DNA of 64,000 bases. Origin: Empedobacter falsenii (lineage in GTDB: Bacteria; Bacteroidota; Bacteroidia; Flavobacteriales; Weeksellaceae). Location: contig NZ_JAAGKM010000001.1 in the NCBI RefSeq assembly GCF_019308355.1, positions 124,001 to 188,000 on the forward strand, written 5' to 3'. This document shows positions 53,019-62,529 of the stretch, piece by piece. The first letter of the stretch is position 1; each line of letters opens with the position of its first letter. The notes under the pieces are model-generated. The model was not told where the DNA came from. It saw nothing but the letters and a program-made list of their open reading frames with translations, and made no database searches. The translations under genes were made by a program, and so were the position numbers.

Positions 53019-56000
53019 TTGTTACAAGCAGGCGATTTCAAAATTTACAATGCTTCCGCTGGAGCAGGTAAAACTTACACATTGGTAAAGGAATTTCTTT
53101 CGTTGTTATTAACCAATGAAAGCGATTATCATTTCGAGCATATTTTAGCCATTACGTTTACCAATAAAGCGGCTGGCGAAATGAAGGAACGTATTATCGA
53201 AACTTTAGAAGAAATCGCCAAAAATCCTAATCCAAAAGAAGATCAATATATTCTAGAATTAGCTTCGGAGCTGAATTTGAAGCCTGAAATCATTAAGACA
53301 AAAGCATACAATATTCTGATTGCAATTCTTCATAATTATTCTAAATTTTCGATTTCTACGATTGATAAATTTAATCTTCGATTGATGAAATCTTTTGCGC
53401 AAGATTTGGGTTTATCAATGAATTTTGATGTCGAAATGAATACAAATGAAATCATTAATGAATCCGTTGATTTGTTGTATTCAAAAATTGGTGAAGACGA
53501 AAAACTAACGCAAACAATGATCAAAATTGCGTTGGATAATATGGACGAAAATAAATCGTGGGATATTCGAAAAACGCTTTCTTCAGACACTTCAGACATT
53601 TCTAATGATCGTCATTTACAAGATTTAGAAAAGTTAAAAAACATTTCGTTAGACGAATTTATTCGTTATCGAAAAGTTATTTTTGATGATATAAAAACTT
53701 TGAAAGATGGCTTGATTACAATCGGAAATGAGTTTTTCGAATTGCTTGCAAACAAAGGAATTTCGGTAAATGAATTACCAGGAAAAAGTCGAGGAATTGC
53801 TGCTTTTTTCCAGAAATTAAAAAACTTTGATGGTTTTGGTTTGATTTTACCAACCGATGCGAATACAAAAGATATTTTGGAAGAAGGATATCTCTCGAAA
53901 GTGAAAGATGCAATTGCTGAATCTATTTTTCCTCAAGTGAAAGATTTGTTCGAAAAAGCTGCAAATATCAACGATCACTTACTTTTATTAACTTCGATTC
54001 AGAAAAATATATCTTCGATCTCACTGATTAATGAGGTTGAAAAATCATTGGATTCGATCAAAAAAGATTCAAATGTTTTGTTGATTAATGAATTCAATAC
54101 CATTATCAGTAAAAATCTGCAACAACAACCTGCCAATTTTATTTATGAGAGAATCGGTTCCCGTTACAATCATTATTTTATTGATGAATTTCAAGATACA
54201 TCAACGTTACAATGGAATAATCTGAATCCGTTGGTCGAAAATGCACGCGCGCAATCTGATACGATTATGTTGGTTGGTGATGCAAAACAGTCCATTTATC
54301 GTTGGCGAGGTGGAAATCCTGCACAAATGATTGATTTAATTGATCGAAAAGAGGAAGAAAATATTAAAGTTGAAGAATTAGAAAAAAACTGGCGAAGTCA
54401 CGAAAATATTATTCAATTTAACAATGAATTGTATTCGTTTATCGCGCCACAACTCAATTTGCCGAGTTTTCAATATTTGTACGAAATCGGAAATAAACAA
54501 TTGACCAATCATCAAAAAGATGGGTTTGTCAAAATAAACTTCATTGAGCAAGAAGGTCGTTCGAAAGATTTATTTAAAGAACAAAATTTAGAATTGGTTT
54601 TAAAAACGATAGAAGATTGTCGAGCAAATGGTTTTTCTTTAAATGATATTGCAATTTTGGTTCGTAGTAATGCGCAAGGGATTTTGTTAGCGAAATATTT
54701 GACCGAAAATAACTTGGTTGTAATTTCAAATGAAGCTTTGTTGTTAAAAAATTCTTTCGAAATTCAATTGATTGAATATTTGTTCAAAATCACATCAAAT
54801 CCTCAAGACGAGCAATCGAAAATTCGTTTTTTGATGGTGGCTTATGAATTAGAATTATTCAAAACGAATGATTTAACAATCACAGTTGAAAAAGCATTAA
54901 AAGGTGATTTGCCTAAGTTTTTAAAATTAACCAAATCAGTTGGAATTGATTTAGATTTTATTCAAGATCAAAACCTTTCATTATACGATTTCACCGAAAA
55001 AGCGATTCGAACTTTACATTTACAAGAGCGTTCACCAGCTTATATTTTGAGCTTTTTGGATGTTATTTTAGAATATTCATCAAAAAACGAATCTGATCTT
55101 AATTCATTTCTTGAGTTTTGGTCAACGATCAAAGATAAAGCGAGTATCAAAACACCAAAAGGTGTCGATGCAATCCAGATTATGACGATTCATAAATCAA
55201 AAGGATTGGAATTTCCAGTTGTAATTTTACCATTTTTGGATTGGCAAAGTAAGAATTCTAAAATTTGGATTCCATTACAAAAAGATGAAGAAAATCCCTT
55301 CGAAACATTTTATGTTGGAATTAATAATGAATTAAAATCAATCAAAAATGAAGCGATAAAATCGAAGATTGACGAAGAAGAGAATTTGGTTCAATTGGAT
55401 GAAATTAATACGCTTTATGTTGCAACAACGCGCGCAAAAGAGCAATTGTATATGATAGCGCTAAAACCAAAAGAATCTTCGAAATCAAAAAATATTGCAA
55501 ACTACTTGCACGAATTTGTTTTCAGTAAAGGTTTTTCTGAGGATGAAGTTATTTTGAAAGGTTCTCCAGAACGAATTTCAACCCCTAAAATCATAGAAAA
55601 CTCTTCAGCTGAGTTAAAAATTTATTCTTCGGATTGGAATACGCGTTTAGTGATTAACACCAATTCAGAAAAAGCGCAAGAAAAGTTAAAATTCACCGAA
55701 TTTGGAAATACAGTTCATAACATTTTATCGCAAATTGTTACACAAAATGATTTACCAAAAATCATCGAAAGTGAAAAACAGCGTGGTACAATTTCAGTCG
55801 AAAATGTAGAACATCTGCAAAAAACCTTGCAAAATTTATTACAAGATGCTAAATTAGTTCCATATTTTGCTGAAGGTTTAACGGTTTTGAATGAACGCGA
55901 TTTTATTGATGAAAATGGACAAATTTTCAGAGCAGATCGTGTAGTAATTGATGCAGAAAATAATTGTTCGATTATCGATTATAAAACTGGTCAACCCGAT

Positions 56001-56129
56001 TTAGATCATCATTTTCAAGTGAATAGATATACAGATTTTTTTAGAAATTTAGGTTATAATATTCAGACCAAAATCTTGATTTATATTGATGATGAACAGC
56101 AAAAAATAAATGTTGTAGAGGTATTTTGA
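53019..56129 (+). CDS. AddA-like UvrD-family helicase with C-terminal nuclease domain
   Basis: 1036 residues. Walker A is in NASAGAGKTYTLV (about 12-24), motif II in FIDEFQDTSTLQW (about 388-400), motif III GDAKQSIYRWRGG, motif V MTIHKSKGLEFPVVILP and motif VI YVATTRAKEQLYM, all in superfamily 1A order. The C-terminal part has RADRVVIDAENNCSIIDYKTG, a PD-(D/E)XK nuclease core with catalytic Asp and Lys. It should resect or process DNA ends. No AddB partner is next to it. The start is a TTG at 53019; an ATT three codons earlier is possible. Its stop overlaps the uvrC start by one base (TGATG). Confidence 0.88.
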   Translation: MLQAGDFKIYNASAGAGKTYTLVKEFLSLLLTNESDYHFEHILAITFTNKAAGEMKERIIETLEEIAKNPNPKEDQYILELASELNLKPEIIKTKAYNILIAILHNYSKFSISTIDKFNLRLMKSFAQDLGLSMNFDVEMNTNEIINESVDLLYSKIGEDEKLTQTMIKIALDNMDENKSWDIRKTLSSDTSDISNDRHLQDLEKLKNISLDEFIRYRKVIFDDIKTLKDGLITIGNEFFELLANKGISVNELPGKSRGIAAFFQKLKNFDGFGLILPTDANTKDILEEGYLSKVKDAIAESIFPQVKDLFEKAANINDHLLLLTSIQKNISSISLINEVEKSLDSIKKDSNVLLINEFNTIISKNLQQQPANFIYERIGSRYNHYFIDEFQDTSTLQWNNLNPLVENARAQSDTIMLVGDAKQSIYRWRGGNPAQMIDLIDRKEEENIKVEELEKNWRSHENIIQFNNELYSFIAPQLNLPSFQYLYEIGNKQLTNHQKDGFVKINFIEQEGRSKDLFKEQNLELVLKTIEDCRANGFSLNDIAILVRSNAQGILLAKYLTENNLVVISNEALLLKNSFEIQLIEYLFKITSNPQDEQSKIRFLMVAYELELFKTNDLTITVEKALKGDLPKFLKLTKSVGIDLDFIQDQNLSLYDFTEKAIRTLHLQERSPAYILSFLDVILEYSSKNESDLNSFLEFWSTIKDKASIKTPKGVDAIQIMTIHKSKGLEFPVVILPFLDWQSKNSKIWIPLQKDEENPFETFYVGINNELKSIKNEAIKSKIDEEENLVQLDEINTLYVATTRAKEQLYMIALKPKESSKSKNIANYLHEFVFSKGFSEDEVILKGSPERISTPKIIENSSAELKIYSSDWNTRLVINTNSEKAQEKLKFTEFGNTVHNILSQIVTQNDLPKIIESEKQRGTISVENVEHLQKTLQNLLQDAKLVPYFAEGLTVLNERDFIDENGQIFRADRVVIDAENNCSIIDYKTGQPDLDHHFQVNRYTDFFRNLGYNIQTKILIYIDDEQQKINVVEVF

Positions 56130-57937
56130 TGAATGAAAATGTAAAATTAAAATTAGCGAGTTTACCCGAAACGCCTGGTGTTTATCAGTATTATAACAAA
56201 AAAGGAGATTTGTTATACATTGGCAAAGCGAAAAACTTGAAACGTCGCGTGAATTCGTATTTCAATAAACAACACGATTCAAAACGTTTGCGTGTTTTGG
56301 TGAGTAATATTGATAACATCGAAACAATCAACGTAAATTCTGAATATGACGCGTTGTTGTTGGAAAATAATTTGATTAAAGAGCATCAACCACGATATAA
56401 TATCCTGTTAAGAGATGACAAAACCTATCCTTGGATTTGCATCAAAAATGAACGATTTCCACGAATTTTTTCGACTCGCAATGTAATCAAAGATGGTTCG
56501 GAATATTTTGGACCATATTCTAACGGAAAAGCGATGAAAGTTTTGTTAGGTTTGATCAAAGAATTGTATCAACTAAGAACATGTTCGTATGATTTGAGCG
56601 AGAAAAATATTGAAAATCACAAATTTAAAGTTTGTTTGGAATATCATATTGGTAATTGTCTTGGACCTTGTGAAGCTTATCAAACCGAAGAAGAATACAA
56701 CGAGCAAATTTCGGCAATTCGTAATATTATCAAAGGAGAATTTAATGAAGCAAAACAATATTTGGTCAATCAAATGACGAAATATGCATCGGATTTGAAG
56801 TTTGAAAAAGCGCAAATGATTAAAGAAAAAATTGAAGCGTTGCAGAATTATCAATCTCGTTCTACAATTGTTTCGCCTACGATTACCAATGTTGATGTTT
56901 TTTCGATTACGTCGGACGAAGAATATGCCTATGTCAATTTCATGAAAATTTATCACGGTGCAATTATACAGTCGCATACAGAAGAATGGAAAAAGAAATT
57001 GGATGAAACAGACGAAGATTTATTGGAACGTGCAATTATTGATTTTTCAGATCGATTTAATTTAACTTCGAAAGAAATTTATGTCCCGTTCGAATTGAGT
57101 TTAGAAATTCCGTTCAGAAAAATTACAGTTCCAAAAATTGGCGATAAAAAACATATTGTCGATTTATCGTTAAAAAACACACGGATTTATCGTTTAGAAC
57201 AGCTCAAACAAACTAAAATCGTCGATCCTGATCGTCATACAAATCGAATCATGAATCAGATGAAAGTTGATTTGCGTTTGCCTGTAGAACCTCGACATAT
57301 CGAAGGTTTTGATAACTCTAACATTCAAGGAACGAATCCAGTTTCGGCTTGTGTAGTGTTCAAAAATGGAAAACCAAGTAAGAAAGATTATCGCATTTTC
57401 AATGTCAAAACGGTTGAAGGACCTAATGATTTTGCAACAATGGAAGAAGTGATTGAAAGACGATATTCAAGAGTTTTGGCTGAAGGAGAATCTTTGCCTC
57501 AATTAATTTTGATTGATGGTGGAAAAGGGCAATTAAGTTCTGCTCTAAAATCGATTGATCGTTTAGGGTTACGTGGAAAAGTTTCCGTGATTGGAATTGC
57601 GAAACGTTTGGAAGAAATTTATTATCCAGACGATCCTTATCCGTTATATTTGGACAAAAATTCTGAAACCTTAAAAGTGCTTCAACATGTGCGAGATGAA
57701 TCGCATCGATTTGGAATTACGCGTCACCGAAATCGTCGAAGTAAAAACGCTTATAATTCGGTTTTGGAAGAAATAGAAGGTGTCGGTCCGCAAACAATTA
57801 AAGAATTATTAACAAAATTTAAATCGGTCGAACGAATAAAAAATGCATCTTTGTTAGAATTAACCGATTGTATAGGAAAATCTAAAGCAAAAAAAATAAA
57901 AGATTATTTTTCGAATGATGAAAAATCTACTAATTGA
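56129..57937 (+). CDS. uvrC: UvrABC system protein C (excinuclease)
   Basis: 602 residues from the ATG at 56129; a TTG at 56126 would only add one residue. It makes both incisions in nucleotide excision repair. The N-terminal GIY-YIG nuclease runs about 10-90 (TPGVYQYYNKKGDLLYIGKAK), a UvrB-binding UVR motif is near 200-235, the RNase H-like endonuclease is around 370-480 (ECRHIEGFDNSN-like sequence IEGFDNSNIQGTNPV and LILIDGGKGQLSSA), and helix-hairpin-helix motifs end the protein (EIEGVGPQTIKELL, TDCIGKSKAKKI). Translationally coupled to the upstream helicase-nuclease; its end overlaps the next gene. Confidence 0.96.
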   Translation: MNENVKLKLASLPETPGVYQYYNKKGDLLYIGKAKNLKRRVNSYFNKQHDSKRLRVLVSNIDNIETINVNSEYDALLLENNLIKEHQPRYNILLRDDKTYPWICIKNERFPRIFSTRNVIKDGSEYFGPYSNGKAMKVLLGLIKELYQLRTCSYDLSEKNIENHKFKVCLEYHIGNCLGPCEAYQTEEEYNEQISAIRNIIKGEFNEAKQYLVNQMTKYASDLKFEKAQMIKEKIEALQNYQSRSTIVSPTITNVDVFSITSDEEYAYVNFMKIYHGAIIQSHTEEWKKKLDETDEDLLERAIIDFSDRFNLTSKEIYVPFELSLEIPFRKITVPKIGDKKHIVDLSLKNTRIYRLEQLKQTKIVDPDRHTNRIMNQMKVDLRLPVEPRHIEGFDNSNIQGTNPVSACVVFKNGKPSKKDYRIFNVKTVEGPNDFATMEEVIERRYSRVLAEGESLPQLILIDGGKGQLSSALKSIDRLGLRGKVSVIGIAKRLEEIYYPDDPYPLYLDKNSETLKVLQHVRDESHRFGITRHRNRRSKNAYNSVLEEIEGVGPQTIKELLTKFKSVERIKNASLLELTDCIGKSKAKKIKDYFSNDEKSTN

Positions 57938-58358
57938 CAGAGATTTAACGTCTCTTTTGAACAATCCAAAGTTACAAGCTACTTTGGCAATTGTTCCTAT
58001 CACTTTATTTATACTTGGCTTGTTAAGTTATTTTGGAATTTTTTATTCGATGTTTAGCACGCTCGATGCGCAGCTAGGACATTTAGGAAGTTCTAAATCA
58101 CTATTGAGTGCCTTATTAGGAAATCTTATCATTTTTATCTTTTTGGTATTGATGAGTTTTTTCACTGGTGTGATTTCTTTTGTTTACTTTATTGTGCATG
58201 CTTTAAAGAATCCAAATTTGATAAAAAGTGATGATCGTTTGGTCTGGATTACGATTATTATTTTTGGAAATGGAATAGGAATTTTTGTCTATTGGCTAAC
58301 TCAAATCAAGCGAAAAAAGCCTCGTCCAATTATTGATTTATACACAGACGATATCTAA
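57915..58358 (+). CDS. Small multi-helix membrane protein of unknown function
   Basis: 147 residues with three strong hydrophobic segments (about 24-46, 64-90 and 108-130) and a short basic C-terminal tail. The last segment (WITIIIFGNGIGIFVYWL) followed by KRKK resembles PLDc_N-type membrane proteins, but I cannot assign a family. Two ATG codons are adjacent (57915 and 57918). It overlaps the uvrC end by 23 bases and shares its transcript, and a terminator follows, so it is the third gene of the helicase-uvrC operon. Confidence 0.75.
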   Translation: MMKNLLIDRDLTSLLNNPKLQATLAIVPITLFILGLLSYFGIFYSMFSTLDAQLGHLGSSKSLLSALLGNLIIFIFLVLMSFFTGVISFVYFIVHALKNPNLIKSDDRLVWITIIIFGNGIGIFVYWLTQIKRKKPRPIIDLYTDDI

Positions 58359-58365
58359 AAATATA

Positions 58366-58397
58366 AACTGTTTTACTAAATTGTAAAGCAGTTTTTT
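58366..58397 (+). terminator. Terminator of the helicase-uvrC-membrane protein operon
   Basis: An 11-base-pair stem (58366-58376 with 58383-58393) with one G-U pair, followed by T. Confidence 0.8.
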
Positions 58398-58446
58398 TAT
58401 GAATTATTTCAAAAATTTGTACCTTTTAACTACAAATCAAAACAAC

Positions 58447-58944
58447 ATGAAAATAGTAGAATTATTAGCAAAAGAATTGCAAAACGAGTATCAAATTACC
58501 AAAGAATTTATTGCAAGATTTCCTGAGGATAAAACGACATACAAACCTCATGAAAAAAGTATGGATATTACAACTTTAACAAATCATGTGGTTGAAATAT
58601 TTGCTTGGCCAGCTTTGATCTTAACAACTGATAAATTAGATTTTGCAGCAGGGGATTACAAACCGACAAAATTTACCTCTATTGAAGATTTACAACAAAA
58701 ATTGGATGATGATTATGAATTAGGAAAAGCGGCGTTAGAGAATGTGAACGAAGATCATTTATCAAAAAGATGGCAAGTTACAGAAGGAGAAACTGTTTTT
58801 GCAGATTTTACAAAATATGAAGCAATTCGTCATGCTTTAAATCAAATTACACATCACCGCGCTCAATTGGGAGTTTTTTATCGCTTACTTGGAATAGATT
58901 TACCTTCGAGTTATGGACCAAGTGCTGATTCTCAAAAGTTTTAA
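58447..58944 (+). CDS. DinB-family protein
   Basis: 165 residues from the ATG at 58447 (MKIVELLAKELQNEYQ). An earlier ATG at 58399 would add a leader that overlaps the preceding terminator, so it is not used. DinB proteins are four-helix bundles that often bind a divalent metal through three His. Here candidate ligands are the His of TNHVVEI (about residue 48) and the pair in ITHHRAQLGVFYR (about residue 140). Family members serve as thiol-dependent transferases or hydrolases, and many are uncharacterised. A single-gene unit with its own terminator. Confidence 0.85.
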   Translation: MKIVELLAKELQNEYQITKEFIARFPEDKTTYKPHEKSMDITTLTNHVVEIFAWPALILTTDKLDFAAGDYKPTKFTSIEDLQQKLDDDYELGKAALENVNEDHLSKRWQVTEGETVFADFTKYEAIRHALNQITHHRAQLGVFYRLLGIDLPSSYGPSADSQKF

Positions 58945-58953
58945 AAAATAAAA

Positions 58954-58974
58954 AAGACCTCTAATAGAGGTCTT
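58954..58974 (+). terminator. Terminator after the DinB gene
   Basis: A nine-base-pair stem (58954-58962 with 58966-58974), preceded by A and followed by only a short T-rich tract. Confidence 0.6.
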
Positions 58975-58997
58975 AAAATCATAATTAGTGTTAATTG

Positions 58998-59015
58998 TAT
59001 TACTGATCAGTAATA
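58998..59015. repeat. 18-base perfect palindrome in the DinB-gcvT gap
   Basis: Two nine-base arms, TATTACTGA and TCAGTAATA, meet without a spacer. It sits between the DinB terminator and the IS element. Role unknown. Confidence 0.5.
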
Positions 59016-59035
59016 TTATTATCTCAAAAATATAA

Positions 59036-59043
59036 CATATATC
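59036..59043. repeat. Left target-site duplication of the IS982-type element
   Basis: CATATATC, directly abutting the left inverted repeat. The same eight bases follow the right end at 60023-60030. Confidence 0.9.
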
Positions 59044-60022
59044 ACCCGTTGTGCATTTTAAATAATTTGAGTTTTTAGATTATTAATATTTCGATTAAAG
59101 TATGTTTTATTAATGTACTGAACCAAAGTAAGTGCAGTAGTTTTAGCTAAAATTCTGGTTTTAAACCCTTCGAAAGTCTTTGCATAATTTCGTCTAATCA
59201 TAAACTGATCACATAGTTGAGAAAATAACGTTTCAATTCTTTTTCGGTACTTTTTGAATGGATAAAACTGAGGTTTATACTCTTTTTGATTGGATCTTTT
59301 CGGTGTTTCTAATCGAATATTAGCTTCATTAAATAAGTCAATTTGAATTGTTTGTGACAAATATCCTTTGTCTCCAAGTAGCAAACAATCATACATTTGA
59401 GTTTTAACATCTTTCAAAAAATGAATGTCATGAACAGATGCGGGACTGATATCAATACTCTGGAAAACACCATTTAAAGAACAAATAGCATGAAGTTTAT
59501 AGCCATAAAAAGACATTTGCTGAGAAGCACAAAAACCTCTATTTGGTGCACTATACTGATGTTCTTTGCAAATTTTCGAGCGATTAATTCTTGCTATTTT
59601 ACACACTTCCAACGGCATACTATCAACGATGAAACAATTTTCAAATTCATTAAATTCTTTCGCTAATTTGAGGCGAATACTATTAATTTGCTCTGATAAT
59701 CTACGTTTTCTACGATTGTAAATACTACGCTCAATTTTACAACTTAGCGTTTTAGGAAGATTTCGAAATAAATGATTTTCACTATCAATACCCATAAATT
59801 CAGCTGTTAAGACAAGACTGATGAGTTCTAAATCAAAAAGTTTAGGTCTTCTACGTTGATAAATTAAAAGTGTATCTGTTGATATTTTTCGAAGAACTTC
59901 CAATATTCTTTCGTAATTTGCAATAAAGTTGTTCATTGTAAATGTTTTGTGGTTAAAACAATTTACTGATTTTCAATCAAATGAACAACTTTATTCTTTA
60001 TTAATCAAAATGCACAACGGGT
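59044..60022. mobile_element. IS982-family insertion sequence, intact
   Basis: 979 bases with 16-base perfect terminal inverted repeats (ACCCGTTGTGCATTTT at 59044-59059; the reverse complement at 60007-60022). It starts with ACCC, typical of the family, holds one full-length transposase gene and is flanked by an eight-base direct repeat. It lies in the intergenic region between the DinB gene and gcvT and breaks no gene. No second copy is in the window. Confidence 0.95.
59058..59936 (-). CDS. IS982-family transposase
   Basis: 292 residues. A DDE catalytic triad is visible: Asp105 in FIVDSMPLEVC, Asp189 in LLLGDKGYLSQ and Glu235 in RKRIETLFSQL. NRRKRRL (about 74-80) and FYGYKLHAIC (about 143-152) are characteristic of IS982. 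The gene fills the element, and its stop codon lies inside the left inverted repeat. The frame is intact with no frameshift, so the element may be active. Confidence 0.95.
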   Translation of the reverse strand: MNNFIANYERILEVLRKISTDTLLIYQRRRPKLFDLELISLVLTAEFMGIDSENHLFRNLPKTLSCKIERSIYNRRKRRLSEQINSIRLKLAKEFNEFENCFIVDSMPLEVCKIARINRSKICKEHQYSAPNRGFCASQQMSFYGYKLHAICSLNGVFQSIDISPASVHDIHFLKDVKTQMYDCLLLGDKGYLSQTIQIDLFNEANIRLETPKRSNQKEYKPQFYPFKKYRKRIETLFSQLCDQFMIRRNYAKTFEGFKTRILAKTTALTLVQYINKTYFNRNINNLKTQII

Positions 60023-60030
60023 CATATATC
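60023..60030. repeat. Right target-site duplication of the IS982-type element
   Basis: CATATATC, identical to the eight bases at 59036-59043. Removing the IS and one copy reconstructs a continuous AT-rich intergenic sequence. Confidence 0.9.
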
Positions 60031-60163
60031 ATATTTAAGCAAATCTAAGTTATGTTTTTTTTAAGAAATATTAACAATTTTATAATATTCGTAGTTAATA
60101 ATCTATTTTATTAATTTTATCTAAAAAAGACATCAATAAATGTATCAATTAATATGAATTCAT

Positions 60164-60198
60164 AAAAAAAGCTTTCGAAATCCTCGAAAGCTTTTTTG
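60164..60198 (-). terminator. Terminator after gcvT
   Basis: A 14-base-pair stem (60165-60178 with 60184-60197), with A and T runs, 20 bases after the minus-strand stop. Confidence 0.85.
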
Positions 60199-60218
60199 TA
60201 TTTTGACTTTATATTGTT

Positions 60219-61295
60219 TTAAACAAAAGGAGTTTTTACAACTTCTGCTAATACATTTTTATCACGAATTTGAATTCTAATTGTTGTTCCAACTTTAGCA
60301 AAATCTGTATGAACATATGCTAAACCAATTCCTTGTTTCAACATTGGAGACTGCGTTCCTGAAGTCACAATACCGATTGTATTCTCGTTGTCATCTACAA
60401 CTTTATAATCGTGGCGAGGAATTCCTCTTTCGATCATTTTGAAACCAACTAATTTCTTCTCAACTCCAGCTTCTTTTTGAGCTTTTAAAATATCAGATGA
60501 AATAAAATTTGTGTCCAATTTCGTTACCCAACCAAGACCAGCTTCTAATGGAGTTGTATCATCATTGATATCATTTCCGTATAAGCAGTATCCTTTCTCT
60601 AAACGCAATGTGTCACGAGAAGCTAAACCGCAAGGCTCAATATCGAAAGATTTTCCAGCTTCCATTACTTTGTCCCACATTTCGTTTGCTTGCTCATTCG
60701 CGAAATAAATCTCGAAACCTCCTGAACCAGTGTAACCAGTTGCAGAAATAATCACATTTTCCATACCTGCAAACGTACCAATTGCGAAATGATAAAACGG
60801 AATTTCAGCTAAATTAACATCTGTCAACGACTGCATTGCTTCAATTGCTTTTGGACCTTGAATTGCTAACAAAGACATCTCATCAGATTTATTTGTTAAC
60901 TCTGCACCAAACGTATTGTGTTTGTTCATCCATTCCCAATCTTTATCGATGTTAGATGCATTTACAACTGCCATCCACTCATCATCAGAGATTTTATAAA
61001 TGATTAAATCATCTACAATTCCTCCTTTTTCGTTTGGCATTGCATTATATTGAGCTTGACCAATAGTAACTTTCGTTACATCATTCGTCAATAAGTGTTG
61101 TAATAAGTCTGTTGCTTTTTCTCCTTTTACAAAAAATTGTCCCATGTGAGAAACATCAAAAACGCCAACTTTTTCTCGAACAGCAAAATGTTCTTGGTTA
61201 ACACCTGCGTATTGCACTGGCATTTCATATCCAGCAAAAGGAACCATTTTCGCACCTAAATCTTTGTGCTTTTGGTTTAATGCAGTTACTTTCAT
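60219..61295 (-). CDS. gcvT: Aminomethyltransferase (glycine cleavage system T protein)
   Basis: 358 residues. GcvT takes the aminomethyl group from lipoylated GcvH, releases ammonia and makes 5,10-methylene-THF. The opening [20 protein letters not shown] and [13 protein letters not shown] (about 45-57), [15 protein letters not shown] (with the catalytic Asp, near residue 96), [12 protein letters not shown] (about 190) and [14 protein letters not shown] (about 230) are typical. Other glycine cleavage genes (gcvH, gcvP) are not in the window; lipA at 42.6 kb supplies the lipoyl group. Terminator downstream. Confidence 0.96.
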   Translation of the reverse strand: MKVTALNQKHKDLGAKMVPFAGYEMPVQYAGVNQEHFAVREKVGVFDVSHMGQFFVKGEKATDLLQHLLTNDVTKVTIGQAQYNAMPNEKGGIVDDLIIYKISDDEWMAVVNASNIDKDWEWMNKHNTFGAELTNKSDEMSLLAIQGPKAIEAMQSLTDVNLAEIPFYHFAIGTFAGMENVIISATGYTGSGGFEIYFANEQANEMWDKVMEAGKSFDIEPCGLASRDTLRLEKGYCLYGNDINDDTTPLEAGLGWVTKLDTNFISSDILKAQKEAGVEKKLVGFKMIERGIPRHDYKVVDDNENTIGIVTSGTQSPMLKQGIGLAYVHTDFAKVGTTIRIQIRDKNVLAEVVKTPFV

Positions 61296-61373
61296 TGTTT
61301 GTTTGCTTTGATAAGTTTATAATTCTCCCAAAAATAAGGAATTAATTGTTAGGAAAATTTCTTTAATAGAAGA

Positions 61374-61736
61374 TTATCTAATTTTATGAATAATTTTTAA
61401 ATTCCCTTCCGTCGCTTTATACGGCTCGAAACGCATAACCGATTTTCCTTTACCAAATTTGTTCATAAACTTTTCGTTTATTTTTCCTGATAATTTCAAT
61501 GGTTGACAACCTTCGCAAGGAATAATCAAAATGGTATCGTTTGTTTTACCTTTTACTTTTACAATTTCGTACGAATAATCTGTATCCAAACGAGAATTAA
61601 TAACATTTTCAATTGGTTTATTAAAGCTCTCAATAAAGAAAACGCGTCGATCTTTGTTGCTTCCAATAATAATTGCAGCACCAACTAAAATCAATAAAAC
61701 GACAATTGATATGGTCAAAATTTTTTTAAAATCCAT
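61374..61736 (-). CDS. Membrane-anchored protein of unknown function
   Basis: 120 residues from the ATG at 61736; a longer frame upstream runs through the divergent gene and is rejected. One N-terminal membrane segment (about 5-24), then a charged region and LIIPCEGCQPLKLSG with a CxxC (about 74-77) and a basic tail. I recognise no family. It is divergent from the YiiX-like gene, 43 bases away. Confidence 0.6.
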   Translation of the reverse strand: MDFKKILTISIVVLLILVGAAIIIGSNKDRRVFFIESFNKPIENVINSRLDTDYSYEIVKVKGKTNDTILIIPCEGCQPLKLSGKINEKFMNKFGKGKSVMRFEPYKATEGNLKIIHKIR

Positions 61737-61779
61737 CTTTTTGGTTAATTCGTAGATTAAAAGTAATAATTCATTCCGA

Positions 61780-62454
61780 ATGAAAAAAATATTCGTTTTA
61801 TTTCCTATCTTTTTACTTCTATTTACATTGACAATGAATAGTTGTACAAAAGCAAAAATATTAAAAGAAAAACATTCAATTTCATTACAAAATATCCAAA
61901 ATGGAGATTTGATTTTTGTTGGTGCGCAAACAGAAGAACTTTCGGGCGCGATAAATAGAGTGACAAAAATAAATGACGAAACCAATTTTGATCATGTTGG
62001 TTTAATCGAAAAAACTGATGATTCTATTTTTGTTCTACATGCTGCTCCAATGGGCGGATCGCAACGAGAGGAAATTCATCATTTTTACATTTCTCAAACC
62101 GAAAAGAATAATAAAATTGTCATTTATCGTCTCAAAAATGAATATCAATATACAATTCCTCATGCAATTGAAAAAGCTAAAACAATGCTCGGAAAACCTT
62201 ATAATTGGTTATACATTTTGAATGATGACGAATTATATTGTTCAGATTTTGTGGAAAGAGCTTTTCGTGATGATACTATTTTTGAATTGATTCCCATGAA
62301 TTTCAAAAACAAAGAAACTGGAATTATTGATGATTTTTGGATAGATTTCTATCGTAAAAAAGGAAAAAAAGTTCCGCAAGACGAACCAGGAACAAATCCA
62401 AATCAATTGGCAACTTCTAAGAAATTAATTAAGGTTGGTGAGGTGAAGTTTTAA
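61780..62454 (+). CDS. YiiX/YebB-like NlpC/P60-type cysteine hydrolase lipoprotein
   Basis: 224 residues. The signal peptide ends in a lipobox TMNSC (Cys22). LQNIQNGDLIFVG near residue 38, FDHVGLIEK with the probable catalytic His near residue 70, and ELYCSDFVERAF near residue 150 with the catalytic Cys are the permuted papain-like motifs of the YiiX family. Substrates include amides of lipids or peptidoglycan; the exact one is unknown. The C-terminal tail is long and basic (KKGKKVPQDEPGTNPNQL). The gene stands alone. Confidence 0.8.
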   Translation: MKKIFVLFPIFLLLFTLTMNSCTKAKILKEKHSISLQNIQNGDLIFVGAQTEELSGAINRVTKINDETNFDHVGLIEKTDDSIFVLHAAPMGGSQREEIHHFYISQTEKNNKIVIYRLKNEYQYTIPHAIEKAKTMLGKPYNWLYILNDDELYCSDFVERAFRDDTIFELIPMNFKNKETGIIDDFWIDFYRKKGKKVPQDEPGTNPNQLATSKKLIKVGEVKF

Positions 62455-62529
62455 AATGAAACTCTGAAACAAATTCAGAATGATTCATAGAATCTTTATA
62501 ACAAATAAATTAATTCCTACTTTTACCAC

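Noticed and set aside
61374-61985. A 203-residue minus-strand frame
   Set aside because: Its first 83 codons lie opposite the YiiX-like gene and look nonsensical; the credible protein starts at the ATG at 61736 with a membrane helix.
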